36,411 nt of DNA from a virus: positions 1-36,411 of the IMG/VR virus record IMGVR_UViG_3300047994_000253. The stretch is one strand, 5' to 3'. The translations under genes and the position numbers were made by a program. Position 1 is the stretch's first letter. Every line of letters begins with the position of its first letter. The notes beneath the pieces were generated by a model. It was not told the DNA's origin and did no database searches. It saw nothing but the letters and a program-made list of their open reading frames with translations. Below are positions 30,235-36,411 of the stretch, one piece after another.

Positions 30235-31422
30235 TTACTTCTTTGGAGGAGGTGCCGGAATTGATGGGAATGGCAACACTGGGATAATGTTGGCTCCGCC
30301 GGCCCCGTTGATCACCGTTGACGGGACGCCACCAGACCACAGAGAACGCCACGCCTTCTCGACCTCGACAGCCTTTAAGTTCAGGACAAGATCACGGTAC
30401 TTGTCCAGCTTTTCCAACTTGTAGGACTCAGCATCCGCCTCGATCTTTGTAGCGGCTGCCCGGCCCTCGGCTTCGACTTTGTTGGATTCCGCTTCGACCT
30501 TGGCGGCTGCCAGCTTAGCCTTTGCTTGCCCTTCGAGTTCTGCGGTTTTTGCCGCTGCAACACCTTCGGCATTCAGCAACTTGGTTTGGTTGTCGATTTT
30601 CTGGTTGTTCAACTTGGTTTCGGCTTCGACAAGTTCCTTTTCCTGAGCAGCCTTGGCCGAAACCTTGGCTTGTTGGTCTTGGATCGTCTTGTCGATTGTG
30701 GACTGGATTCCAGGGTTTATGTAGTGGAAACCGCCCACCATACCGATGTTCGTGATTGAGATACCCCGCTTCTTGAAGAATGGGATAACATCTTCACGAA
30801 CAACCTTGGCGAGTTCAGCTTGATGCCCACGAAGTTCGTCGAGAATGTACTTGGCACAAAACTCACTGGCTACCGACTGGACACGAGCCCGAACCTCTTG
30901 ATCCATGATCTTGGAAAGGTTCTCGCCACGGTAGTAGTACAGAAAATGCTCTGCACCTTCCTGGTGTTCGCCATCAGCTTCCGGCACATAAGCCGTGCAG
31001 GTAAAAGACAGCCGTAGACCAGTTCCATCTTTACTCTGGGCGGAAATTGCATCATCGTGAGGGCTTGTACCCGAATGGGGGTCTTGTGTCCATTCTCGAA
31101 TCACAGGATGCCGATCCACCTTAATCAAACGCATGGTATCAAGGTACTCACCAGAAGACGGCATGCGGCCTGTTTGCTGCCACCGACGAGGAATCTGGAC
31201 CCGCTTGGCAGCGACTTTCTTGTCTCGGAGATATTCAGCAGACTCAAATCGGACCTGTGCGTTGGTATCCGAATCGAGCGGGACCAGAAATCCCGTTTCG
31301 TTGTTCTCGATGGTCTCGAATTTTGGCACGTTGTACGGCGGGATCAGAAGAATCCACACCAACAACATAGCAATCAGGAAAACACCAGCCCCGCCAGCCA
31401 ACATAATTTGCTTCGGACTCAT
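30235..31422 (-). CDS. SPFH/band-7 (prohibitin-like) membrane protein (395 aa)
   Basis: One N-terminal transmembrane segment (MLAGGAGVFLIAMLLVWILLIPP) is followed by an SPFH domain (about residues 35-235; ETGFLVPLDSDTNAQ, FFKKRGISITNIGMVGGFHYINP) and a long Ala/Glu/Lys coiled coil (about 240-345; AKVEAESNKVEAEGRAAATKIEADAESYK), ending in a Pro-rich tail. SPFH proteins form large membrane rings and scaffold or protect membrane enzymes and proteases. It follows a small two-helix membrane protein by three bases, which may be its partner. Phage homologues of this family exist in large genomes; the role is uncertain. Confidence 0.87.
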   Translation of the reverse strand: MSPKQIMLAGGAGVFLIAMLLVWILLIPPYNVPKFETIENNETGFLVPLDSDTNAQVRFESAEYLRDKKVAAKRVQIPRRWQQTGRMPSSGEYLDTMRLIKVDRHPVIREWTQDPHSGTSPHDDAISAQSKDGTGLRLSFTCTAYVPEADGEHQEGAEHFLYYYRGENLSKIMDQEVRARVQSVASEFCAKYILDELRGHQAELAKVVREDVIPFFKKRGISITNIGMVGGFHYINPGIQSTIDKTIQDQQAKVSAKAAQEKELVEAETKLNNQKIDNQTKLLNAEGVAAAKTAELEGQAKAKLAAAKVEAESNKVEAEGRAAATKIEADAESYKLEKLDKYRDLVLNLKAVEVEKAWRSLWSGGVPSTVINGAGGANIIPVLPFPSIPAPPPKK

Positions 31423-31424
31423 GT

Positions 31425-31715
31425 TCAGGACTCCTTTTTATTCACCACGATTCGGGTGATGGTTCGGCCAAAAAGCAAGGTAAAAACCAAGGCGAGAAAC
31501 ATTGCCTCGCCGACATACACGACCCCAAACGGCACGCTGTAGCCCTCGATCTGGAAGTCTCTGCTAGTTGCAGGAGTTCCACTCTCAAACTGCTTGAGGG
31601 CCAAATCGTTGTTGTGTTTCAGTAGTGGCCCGTTGACGACGTAACTGTTTGCAGTCACCACGCCAACCGCCAACGCCATGAACAAAATCATCTTGATTAC
31701 CAAACCGTACATCAT
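31425..31715 (-). CDS. Two-helix membrane protein (96 aa)
   Basis: Transmembrane segments at residues 2-23 (YGLVIKMILFMALAVGVVTA) and about 66-88 (GVVYVGEAMFLALVFTLLFG), joined by a polar loop with Asn/Asp/Gln, and a basic end (VVNKKES). Start overlaps the DHFR stop as ATGA and the gene ends three bases before the SPFH gene, so all three are translationally linked. The function is unknown; partnership with the SPFH protein is suggested by adjacency. Confidence 0.7.
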   Translation of the reverse strand: MMYGLVIKMILFMALAVGVVTANSYVVNGPLLKHNNDLALKQFESGTPATSRDFQIEGYSVPFGVVYVGEAMFLALVFTLLFGRTITRIVVNKKES

Positions 31716-32182
31716 TCTCTCCAGTATTCGACCACATCAAACCCTTCGTTGGGTTCGGTGGTCTTCTTTTTCAAGTACTCAGGAATCCCCGAGAAATACA
31801 CATCACCATCATGTTTTCCGTGGACATGACTGACCACTAAACGGTCGATCATTTTCAGGATGAAGGCTGCGTTGTACACTTGTTTTCCGCCAATAATGAA
31901 CACTTCTGGCACGTCGCCGGCCAGTTTCACAGACTCTTCAAGACTTCGGGCGATCTTCACCCCTTCGATGTCTGTGACTGATGCAGACAGTACAATATTG
32001 GTTCGTCCGGGCAAAGGCTTTCTTGGGAGGGAGTCCCAAGTTTTTCGGCCCATGATCACTGGACAACCCATCGTCGTCTTCTTGAAATGCTTGAAGTCCG
32101 CAGGGATGTACCAGGGCATCTCATTGCCCTTCCCCATCACGCTTTCTTCATCAAAAGCCACAATTGCACTAACTCTTGGCAT
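31712..32182 (-). CDS. folA: Dihydrofolate reductase
   Basis: Reduces dihydrofolate to tetrahydrofolate with NADPH. Conserved elements: SAIVAFDEESVMGKGNEMPWYIPADFKHFKKTTMG (active-site Trp and the catalytic acid in PADFKHFK), VIMGRKTWDSLP (cofactor loop), GRTNIVLS, and EVFIIGGKQVYNAAF (GG cofactor site). Length 156 is typical. It follows thyA by 14 bases with an AAAGG site, the usual phage pairing in which DHFR regenerates the folate oxidised by thymidylate synthase. Confidence 0.95.
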   Translation of the reverse strand: MPRVSAIVAFDEESVMGKGNEMPWYIPADFKHFKKTTMGCPVIMGRKTWDSLPRKPLPGRTNIVLSASVTDIEGVKIARSLEESVKLAGDVPEVFIIGGKQVYNAAFILKMIDRLVVSHVHGKHDGDVYFSGIPEYLKKKTTEPNEGFDVVEYWRE

Positions 32183-32196
32183 CTGAAACCTTTCTT

Positions 32197-33099
32197 TTAC
32201 ACAGCTACCGGAATTTCGATTTTTGGGCCACTCTGGAAGTCGTCCAGAACGAAGTCGTCGGGCTTGTAGGACAACATGTCCTGAGCCTTGTTGATTGTCA
32301 AAACAGGAGAGTCGATTACCGGAGTGGCAAGGTATTCTTCCACGCCGGCAATCTGATTTTCGTAAATGTGAGCATCGACAGCTTCGTGAATGAATTCGTA
32401 GGCGGTGTACCCCGTTTGCTGAGCAAACATCATGGTCAAAACCGAGTAGAACTGGATGTTCGCTGGAACACCGATTGGGTAGTCGTTGCTTCTCTGAGTC
32501 AGGTGGCCAGTCATCCTGCCATCATCGTCAATGATGAGTTGGTAGGTGTAATGGCACGGCGGAAGCCGCATTTTGTCAATGTCTTGTGGGTTCCAGAGGG
32601 AGAAAAGTATTCTCCTGTCGCTGGGGTCATTCTTGATCCGATCCAGCATATACTGTAGCTGGTCGAAACCGCCATGACCGTAAGGCAGCCAAGACGTAGT
32701 CTTCCCATTCCAAGAAATAGAGTGTGAAGAGCCATTGCCATAATGCCCGCCGAAATGGCGAAGCTGGAAACCATAGACTGGACCAAAACTGCCAGGAATG
32801 AAGTTGTGTTTTTCCTCGAACTCCTGATCTACCCACGGAGTCCAAAAACCAGCCCCGAGCTTCTTCAAATCCTCGTTGTTCGTGGAACCCGACAGAAACC
32901 ACAGCAACTCCGCAAAAACCGCTTTCGGCCACACTTTGCGACGAGTCAGAAGCGGGAATCTTCCTTCGAGAGAATACCGAGTCTGCAACCCCCCAATGTA
33001 CAGAGTTTTGATGCCTGTCCGCTTGTTGCTTTTGGGTTTGCCCTTTTTGAGGATCATTTCCAATGCTTCGTCATATGGCCCCATAACGTAATTACTCAT
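32197..33099 (-). CDS. thyA: Thymidylate synthase (ThyA type)
   Basis: Makes dTMP from dUMP and methylene-tetrahydrofolate. The catalytic Cys is C182 in MRLPPCHYTYQLII. Also present are the phosphate-binding arginine region DPSDRRILFSLWNP, RSNDYPIGVPANIQFY, and FPLLTRRKVWPKAVFAELLWFLSG. At 300 residues it is a little longer than E. coli ThyA (264), with an insertion around residues 120-145. Start overlaps the lipoprotein stop as ATGA behind AAGGAGGG. Confidence 0.96.
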   Translation of the reverse strand: MSNYVMGPYDEALEMILKKGKPKSNKRTGIKTLYIGGLQTRYSLEGRFPLLTRRKVWPKAVFAELLWFLSGSTNNEDLKKLGAGFWTPWVDQEFEEKHNFIPGSFGPVYGFQLRHFGGHYGNGSSHSISWNGKTTSWLPYGHGGFDQLQYMLDRIKNDPSDRRILFSLWNPQDIDKMRLPPCHYTYQLIIDDDGRMTGHLTQRSNDYPIGVPANIQFYSVLTMMFAQQTGYTAYEFIHEAVDAHIYENQIAGVEEYLATPVIDSPVLTINKAQDMLSYKPDDFVLDDFQSGPKIEIPVAV

Positions 33100-33428
33100 T
33101 TACCCTCCTTGGCTGGCTCTTGTTTGATTTTGGTCGGATCGACTCTTGTGAATACTAACATCCCGTGTGTCCTGGTGATGTTTCTACCATTTCCATCTCT
33201 TGTAGTCGTCATCTGTGGGATGAAGCTCTTCACGACAAGTTCGGGATGTTCTTTTAGCCACGAATCGAGGAAATTGATGAAAACGCCAGCTTCGAAAGCA
33301 TCGCCAGTGTCGTATTGAAACTGAAAAACTTCATTTTCCAGGCCAGTCACGACGAATTTTGGCGGCGGCGGCGGCTGTTGTGCCGAACAACCGATACAAA
33401 ACAGAAGTGCAAAAACGAAGTACCGCAT
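33096..33428 (-). CDS. Small lipoprotein (110 aa)
   Basis: Signal peptide MRYFVFALLFCIGC with a lipobox-like LFCIGC (Cys14 as lipid attachment), followed by a Pro-rich linker (QQPPPPPK) and a small mixed domain (FVVTGLENEVFQFQYDTGDAFEAGVFINFLDSWLKE). No family recognised. It is coupled to thyA by a four-base overlap, an unexpected partner. Its start codon lies in one arm of a ten-base-pair inverted repeat (33423-33480). Confidence 0.65.
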   Translation of the reverse strand: MRYFVFALLFCIGCSAQQPPPPPKFVVTGLENEVFQFQYDTGDAFEAGVFINFLDSWLKEHPELVVKSFIPQMTTTRDGNGRNITRTHGMLVFTRVDPTKIKQEPAKEGK

Positions 33429-33480
33429 TTCCGTGTCCTCAAATCCCTTGATTGGGAGATGATGTTACATGGAAATGCGG
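33423..33480 (-). promoter_or_regulatory. Inverted repeat enclosing the lipoprotein start codon
   Basis: CCGCATTTCC (33423-33432) and GGAAATGCGG (33471-33480) are exact complements with a 38-base loop. On the minus strand the second arm is GGAAATGCGG, containing the ATG of the lipoprotein gene. Folding would occlude the start codon, and downstream coupling would reduce thyA and DHFR translation too. Confidence 0.55.
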
Positions 33481-33504
33481 CATGCCGAAAGACACGAAAG
33501 TGAT

Positions 33505-33687
33505 TTACTCGTCGTCTTTTTTGTGATGCTTCTTGTGGTGTTTCTTGTGTTTCTTCTTTGGTTCGTCATCTTCAGGCATCCAGCCTGGGGCGGCACCTAG
33601 ACGCATAGGTACATTGGCAATACTACCGGTGGAAGTCATGGCCTCTTCTTCAATTTGAGCAAGCCATTCTTTGAAATTCAGGTTCAT
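33505..33687 (-). CDS. Small protein with F-K-E-W-L motif and Lys/His tail (60 aa)
   Basis: Starts MNLNFKEWLAQIEEEA and ends with a repeated Lys/His tail (KKKHKKHHKKHHKKDDE) after an acidic PEDDEP stretch. No fold is expected between them. The start motif is shared with the genes at 27828 and 28037. The His/Lys tail could bind nucleic acid or metal. Probably a virion-internal protein, by analogy with T4 internal proteins. Confidence 0.55.
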   Translation of the reverse strand: MNLNFKEWLAQIEEEAMTSTGSIANVPMRLGAAPGWMPEDDEPKKKHKKHHKKHHKKDDE

Positions 33688-33695
33688 AGTTTTCC

Positions 33696-34229
33696 TTACA
33701 TAGGAGGCATTCCAGGTGGGGCACCACCTGGGGGAGGCGGCATGCCTCCTGGGGCTCCCCCAGCACCGCCACCCTGCTGAGCAGCACGCAAAGCAGCATC
33801 TAACATGTGTGCAAATTGCTTACGAGGAATAGTTTTTGGCTCTGTATCAAACGGTCCGTCTGGACCGACCCTTTCCAATTCTCCATTGTGCTTTTTACGA
33901 AATACGTTGTGAGACAGATTTGGTGCCCCAGCCGGGTCCAATTGAATCGTAACATGATCTTCGTCAGCATCGACTACCGTCCATGCTGAAGTCTTGTAGA
34001 CGTAGTGACCAACTTCGATTGGCTCTTGAATTACCAATTTGTCTTTTTTGACGCCGCTTTTCCAGTCAAATCCAAGTTCATCTTCCAAAGACCCAAGATA
34101 ATCGTCCTTTGCACCATCGTGATGCTTCTTGGACGCCTTTGGTTTAAGGGAATTAACGTCGTCCTCGACGAATTGCCTGAATCCATCGAGGGCGTATCTG
34201 GGATCAATTCTGGTGTATAGTTCACGCAT
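33696..34229 (-). CDS. Hypothetical protein with PPGMPP tail (177 aa)
   Basis: Residues 11-22 (YALDGFRQFVED) resemble the N-terminal motif of the small F-x-E-W-L proteins. A central beta-rich domain (LVIQEPIEVGHYVYKTSAWTVVDADEDHVTIQLD) is followed by a short helix and a Gly/Pro/Met tail (GGMPPPPGGAPPGMPP), also seen in the protein at 15990-16931. It precedes the Lys/His-tail gene by eight bases. A structural or head-assembly role is plausible but unproven. The 45-base divergent gap to the plus-strand genes contains GATATATACA, which may be part of a promoter. Confidence 0.55.
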   Translation of the reverse strand: MRELYTRIDPRYALDGFRQFVEDDVNSLKPKASKKHHDGAKDDYLGSLEDELGFDWKSGVKKDKLVIQEPIEVGHYVYKTSAWTVVDADEDHVTIQLDPAGAPNLSHNVFRKKHNGELERVGPDGPFDTEPKTIPRKQFAHMLDAALRAAQQGGGAGGAPGGMPPPPGGAPPGMPPM

Positions 34230-34274
34230 TCAAATGATATATACATTCGAAATGGGTTTTTCCGCAGGAGTAAC

Positions 34275-34778
34275 ATGAACGATGCACCGGCTTTCTCTGG
34301 ATTTAGGAGCCTCCTGGACACCTGGGACGATCACTGCTTCTGGGAGACCCTAGACGACAACCTCAGCAACCTTCTTGATGGTCGTGGATACATCATGTTC
34401 TTCAAAAAGGAAAACGAGATATTCGGGGCTCCCGAAGAGAGTCGAATCATGTTTGCCAGGATGAAAACCCCTGAAAAACAAGACACCGACGACCTGATGG
34501 AGCCCGGCGGCTTTCTTGCTTTTAACCTGCTCAAATCTCTGATGGGAGATATGTCTCCTAATCTGTTTGGTCCAAAAGACCTGAAAAAGATCAAGATTAT
34601 CGACCGGGAAGACGCTGAGAAAAAACTCAAAAACAAAATCAAAGATGACGACAAGAAATCACCATCTGGTCACCCACTCCGAATGGTTATGACCAAAATG
34701 ATCAGAATCATACCTAACATGATGGGCGGACCAGAAGATGGCGGGCCTACAATGATTCGCCTCAAGGACAAAAAATAA
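34275..34778 (+). CDS. Hypothetical protein (167 aa)
   Basis: Begins MNDAPAFSGFRSLLDTWDDHCFWETLDDNL, with an acidic, aromatic N-terminal region, a Lys/Glu-rich middle (DLKKIKIIDREDAEKKLKNK) and a Met-rich end (MVMTKMIRIIPNMMGG). No family recognised. It is the first gene of a plus-strand trio, with GCAGGAG as ribosome-binding site, and its stop overlaps the next start as TAATG. Confidence 0.6.
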   Translation: MNDAPAFSGFRSLLDTWDDHCFWETLDDNLSNLLDGRGYIMFFKKENEIFGAPEESRIMFARMKTPEKQDTDDLMEPGGFLAFNLLKSLMGDMSPNLFGPKDLKKIKIIDREDAEKKLKNKIKDDDKKSPSGHPLRMVMTKMIRIIPNMMGGPEDGGPTMIRLKDKK

Positions 34779-35455
34779 TGAGTCTTCCATACAAAAAAGA
34801 TGACGGCAAAAGAAAATACCAATGTTTCGTCTGCGGCCTAGAAGACGAAACATTCGAAGGGTTCTCCAAGCACATTATTGAGGAACACGAAAAAGGTAGA
34901 GAGTACGTCCTTTGCCCGCTTGCCCGATGTGGGGCACCCGTCAGGGATTTGAAAGCCCACTTCGCTGCAAGGCATCCCCAGGAGACAGTCCCTGGCGGCA
35001 TCCCCCACAAAGCTATCGTTTGGAAAGACATGGGTGCCAAAAAGGGCGACAAAATGAAAACCAGGAAACCGAATTTCCGATCAGGAAGTTTGATTTCTGC
35101 TAAGAACCACGGCAAAGAAATGACCTACCGATCCGGATGGGAATGTGCAGTATACGAATGTCTCGAATCACTAAACGAAGTAACATCATACGCCGTTGAA
35201 CCGATTCGTATTCCTTACATGTTCAATGGCGAAATTCACGATTATTTGCCAGACATCCGTGTTTTTTACAACGATGGCGATGTGGAAGTCTGGGAGATCA
35301 AACCATCCAACCAGACTGCCGATGAGAAAAACCGGGCGAAGTGGGCAGCGGCGAAGGAATGGTGCAAGACCCGTGGATGGGGCTTCACTATTGTCACCGA
35401 AACTGGTATCGATAAGCTCAAGAAAATCGTTATTGATCGGAAACGTTCTTCGTGA
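34778..35455 (+). CDS. Zinc-finger PD-(D/E)XK nuclease, head-completion or TnsA-like (225 aa)
   Basis: The N-terminal half has two zinc fingers: CFVCGLEDETFEGFSKHIIEEH and CPLARCGAPVRDLKAHFAARH (Cys2His2 spacing). The C-terminal half has a nuclease core: YRSGWECAVYECLE (catalytic Glu), YLPDIRVFY (Asp) and VEVWEIKPSN (E-x-K), followed by a basic helix. The YRSGWE...LPD...EIKP pattern is that of phage T4 gp4-type head completion proteins and related TnsA-like enzymes. It may process packaged DNA ends. Translationally coupled to the preceding gene. Confidence 0.7.
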   Translation: MSLPYKKDDGKRKYQCFVCGLEDETFEGFSKHIIEEHEKGREYVLCPLARCGAPVRDLKAHFAARHPQETVPGGIPHKAIVWKDMGAKKGDKMKTRKPNFRSGSLISAKNHGKEMTYRSGWECAVYECLESLNEVTSYAVEPIRIPYMFNGEIHDYLPDIRVFYNDGDVEVWEIKPSNQTADEKNRAKWAAAKEWCKTRGWGFTIVTETGIDKLKKIVIDRKRSS

Positions 35456-35468
35456 TACTGGTTGACCC

Positions 35469-35900
35469 ATGAAAAAGATCATCCATGTCAACCAATTCAA
35501 AATCAAATCCAATACCAAAACCGGAGCCAGAGAACCGGTTTTGACAGTAAAAACCTACAAATCCAACGATTACGCCCACGAGGTTATCATATACGACAAG
35601 CAAGGCGAGGAGGTTGCCAGGGTTGTTTACAGCCCCGACAAGCCTTTGCCATGCGGGGCCAGGGTTTGGATTGCTGTGGAGGGGGAAATCAAGCTAGTCA
35701 ATCACCCTTCTCAATCCGGTAACTGTCCGAGTCTTCATGATGGGTCGAAAACTCCAAAATCTCGCTCTCCTCGTAAGCGAGCAACCTGTGACGTAAGCCA
35801 ACTGGAACATGGAACGTGTCACCAGGATTCAAAATTGTCGTCTGAGCCAACGCAATGTCGTCTTCCCAGCCGTAAAACAAAACCAATCGCCCATAAGTGA
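35469..35900 (+). CDS. Hypothetical protein with a 3' end antisense to the cupin gene (143 aa)
   Basis: Residues 1-77 look like a genuine beta-rich domain (IIHVNQFKIKSNTKTG, LTVKTYKSNDYAHEVIIYDKQGEEVARVVYS, GARVWIAVEGEIKLV). The following 66 residues run antisense over the cupin gene and have a non-protein-like composition (CPSLHDGSKTPKSRSPRKRA). A TAG occurs in the +1 frame exactly at the junction (about 35694). The real product may therefore be about 77 residues with the stop lost by a one-base indel, or truly extended. No clear ribosome-binding site. Confidence 0.5.
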   Translation: MKKIIHVNQFKIKSNTKTGAREPVLTVKTYKSNDYAHEVIIYDKQGEEVARVVYSPDKPLPCGARVWIAVEGEIKLVNHPSQSGNCPSLHDGSKTPKSRSPRKRATCDVSQLEHGTCHQDSKLSSEPTQCRLPSRKTKPIAHK

Positions 35901-36078
35901 CGTAAAACGTTTCATCCTTGATTTTGTGATAATGCCAACTCAGCTTTTTCCCTGCGGCAAAATACAACCTCTTGCCGCAGTACTTCTCGTTGTTAACGAT
36001 CCACAACTCGTATCCCCATCCTTTAGGAACATATTTCAGTTCGCCCTGAGAAACAACTCTCGGTAATTCATCATTCAT
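35698..36078 (-). CDS. Cupin-fold protein, sugar-phosphate isomerase-like (126 aa)
   Basis: Single cupin domain with the metal-binding pattern WHYHKIKDETFYVTYGRLVLF (G-x5-H-x-H-x4-E-x6-G) and PGDTFHVPVGLRHRLLA (second motif with His). The start of the domain, YVPKGWGYELWIVNNEKYCGKRLYF, resembles the C-terminal domain of type II mannose-6-phosphate isomerase / GDP-mannose pyrophosphorylase. I chose the ATG at 36078 behind AAAGGAA; the frame to 36102 overlaps the previous gene. It could act in sugar-nucleotide supply together with HldE and the glycosyltransferase-like proteins. Confidence 0.72.
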   Translation of the reverse strand: MNDELPRVVSQGELKYVPKGWGYELWIVNNEKYCGKRLYFAAGKKLSWHYHKIKDETFYVTYGRLVLFYGWEDDIALAQTTILNPGDTFHVPVGLRHRLLAYEESEILEFSTHHEDSDSYRIEKGD

Positions 36079-36088
36079 ATTTTTCCTT

Positions 36089-36411
36089 TCAGGTGTTGAC
36101 AAAATCTAGTCGCATTGGCTTGCGGCAACGAAACATTCTCTTTTCCAGGTAAGGAACCAGAAAAGTATTGGCCTTTTGGTACAGATCGTTGACAGTTCCG
36201 TCGTTTCTCACAAACCAATCGTAATGTTCCAAACCGTCAGGCGGGCAATAATGAGAAGTGGAACAGCTTGGGAATATTTCCCCATCAATGCTGTTGCGAA
36301 CACAATAATCGATTATTGGCTTGAGTTGAGATTCAGATGGGTTAGGATCGTTGTTTTCGTACCCCGGTCTCCAGATCAAAACATTGACCCCACCGTGGTT
36401 TCGGACAGCCT
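36089..36411 (-). CDS. C-terminal part of a gene running off the right edge
   Basis: The reading frame is open to the window end (AVRNHGGVNVLIWRPGYENN onward), so the start is outside. The visible 107 residues include CSTSHYCPPDGLEHYDWFVRNDGTVNDLYQKANTFLVPYL. The stretch DWFVRNDGTVNDLYQKANTFL resembles the C-terminal segment of P-loop nucleotide kinases (I-x-NDG-x-x-x-x-L), such as phage deoxynucleotide kinases, but the P-loop would be outside the window. It ends ten bases before the cupin start. Confidence 0.6.
   Translation of the reverse strand, partial: AVRNHGGVNVLIWRPGYENNDPNPSESQLKPIIDYCVRNSIDGEIFPSCSTSHYCPPDGLEHYDWFVRNDGTVNDLYQKANTFLVPYLEKRMFRCRKPMRLDFVNT

Overview
The window looks like part of the genome of a very large tailed dsDNA bacteriophage. 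The evidence is the gene mix: tightly packed, mostly minus-strand genes with ATGA and TAATG overlaps; many short unrecognised ORFs; a phage-style nucleotide module (DHFR, thymidylate synthase); a bacterial-type DNA polymerase III alpha split over two genes; three homing endonucleases of two families; a ribosomal protein bS21 homologue; a peptide deformylase; and a tmRNA. No terminase, portal, capsid or tail gene could be named, so the phage assignment is an inference. A lipobox plus transmembrane protein shaped like a unimolecular spanin, a second lipoprotein and an HldE-type heptose enzyme point to a host with an outer membrane.

Layout. 1-2857 (minus): an exported or membrane gene group containing a repeat-rich membrane protein. 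2986-3483 (plus): the spanin-like lipoprotein. 3480-7407 (minus): peptide deformylase, a ribbon-helix-helix-like protein, bS21, two glycosyltransferase-like proteins and a zinc ribbon. 7463-13315 (minus): two unknown genes, the catalytic C-terminal part of DnaE, a SLOG/DUF2493 protein, a 36-residue membrane protein and an AAA+ ATPase. 13316-15806 is RNA-rich: a candidate structured RNA made of tandem stem-loops with a terminator, an HNH endonuclease bracketed by related hairpins, and a tmRNA. 15807-16931 (plus): PspC and a probable virion or scaffold-like protein. 17039-19271 (minus): the N-terminal PHP/GS part of DnaE and a second HNH endonuclease. 19320-25397 (minus): a possible nuclease and then SpoVR, YeaH (DUF444) and PrkA, the bacterial stress-kinase triad. 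25492-28300 (minus): an FmdB-like zinc ribbon, a LAGLIDADG endonuclease, an acidic protein and small proteins with a shared N-terminal F-x-E-W-L motif. 28387-28662 (plus): a membrane-anchored cysteine-rich protein. 28711-34229 (minus): HldE, an SPFH/band-7 protein, DHFR, ThyA, a lipoprotein and small virion-like proteins. 34275-35900 (plus): three genes including a zinc-finger/PD-(D/E)XK nuclease. 35698-36411 (minus): a cupin and a truncated gene.

How the genes may work together. Deformylase, bS21 and tmRNA would act on host translation. Split DnaE, DHFR and ThyA would support replication. PspC, the SPFH protein and PrkA/YeaH/SpoVR look like a membrane and stress-response kit borrowed from bacteria. 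HldE, the glycosyltransferase-like proteins and the cupin suggest sugar or envelope modification. The most striking features are the split dnaE with a duplicated segment at the junction, the phage tmRNA, and a recurring pattern in which translation starts (two HNH genes, dnaE-C, pspC, a lipoprotein) lie inside perfect or near-perfect hairpins.
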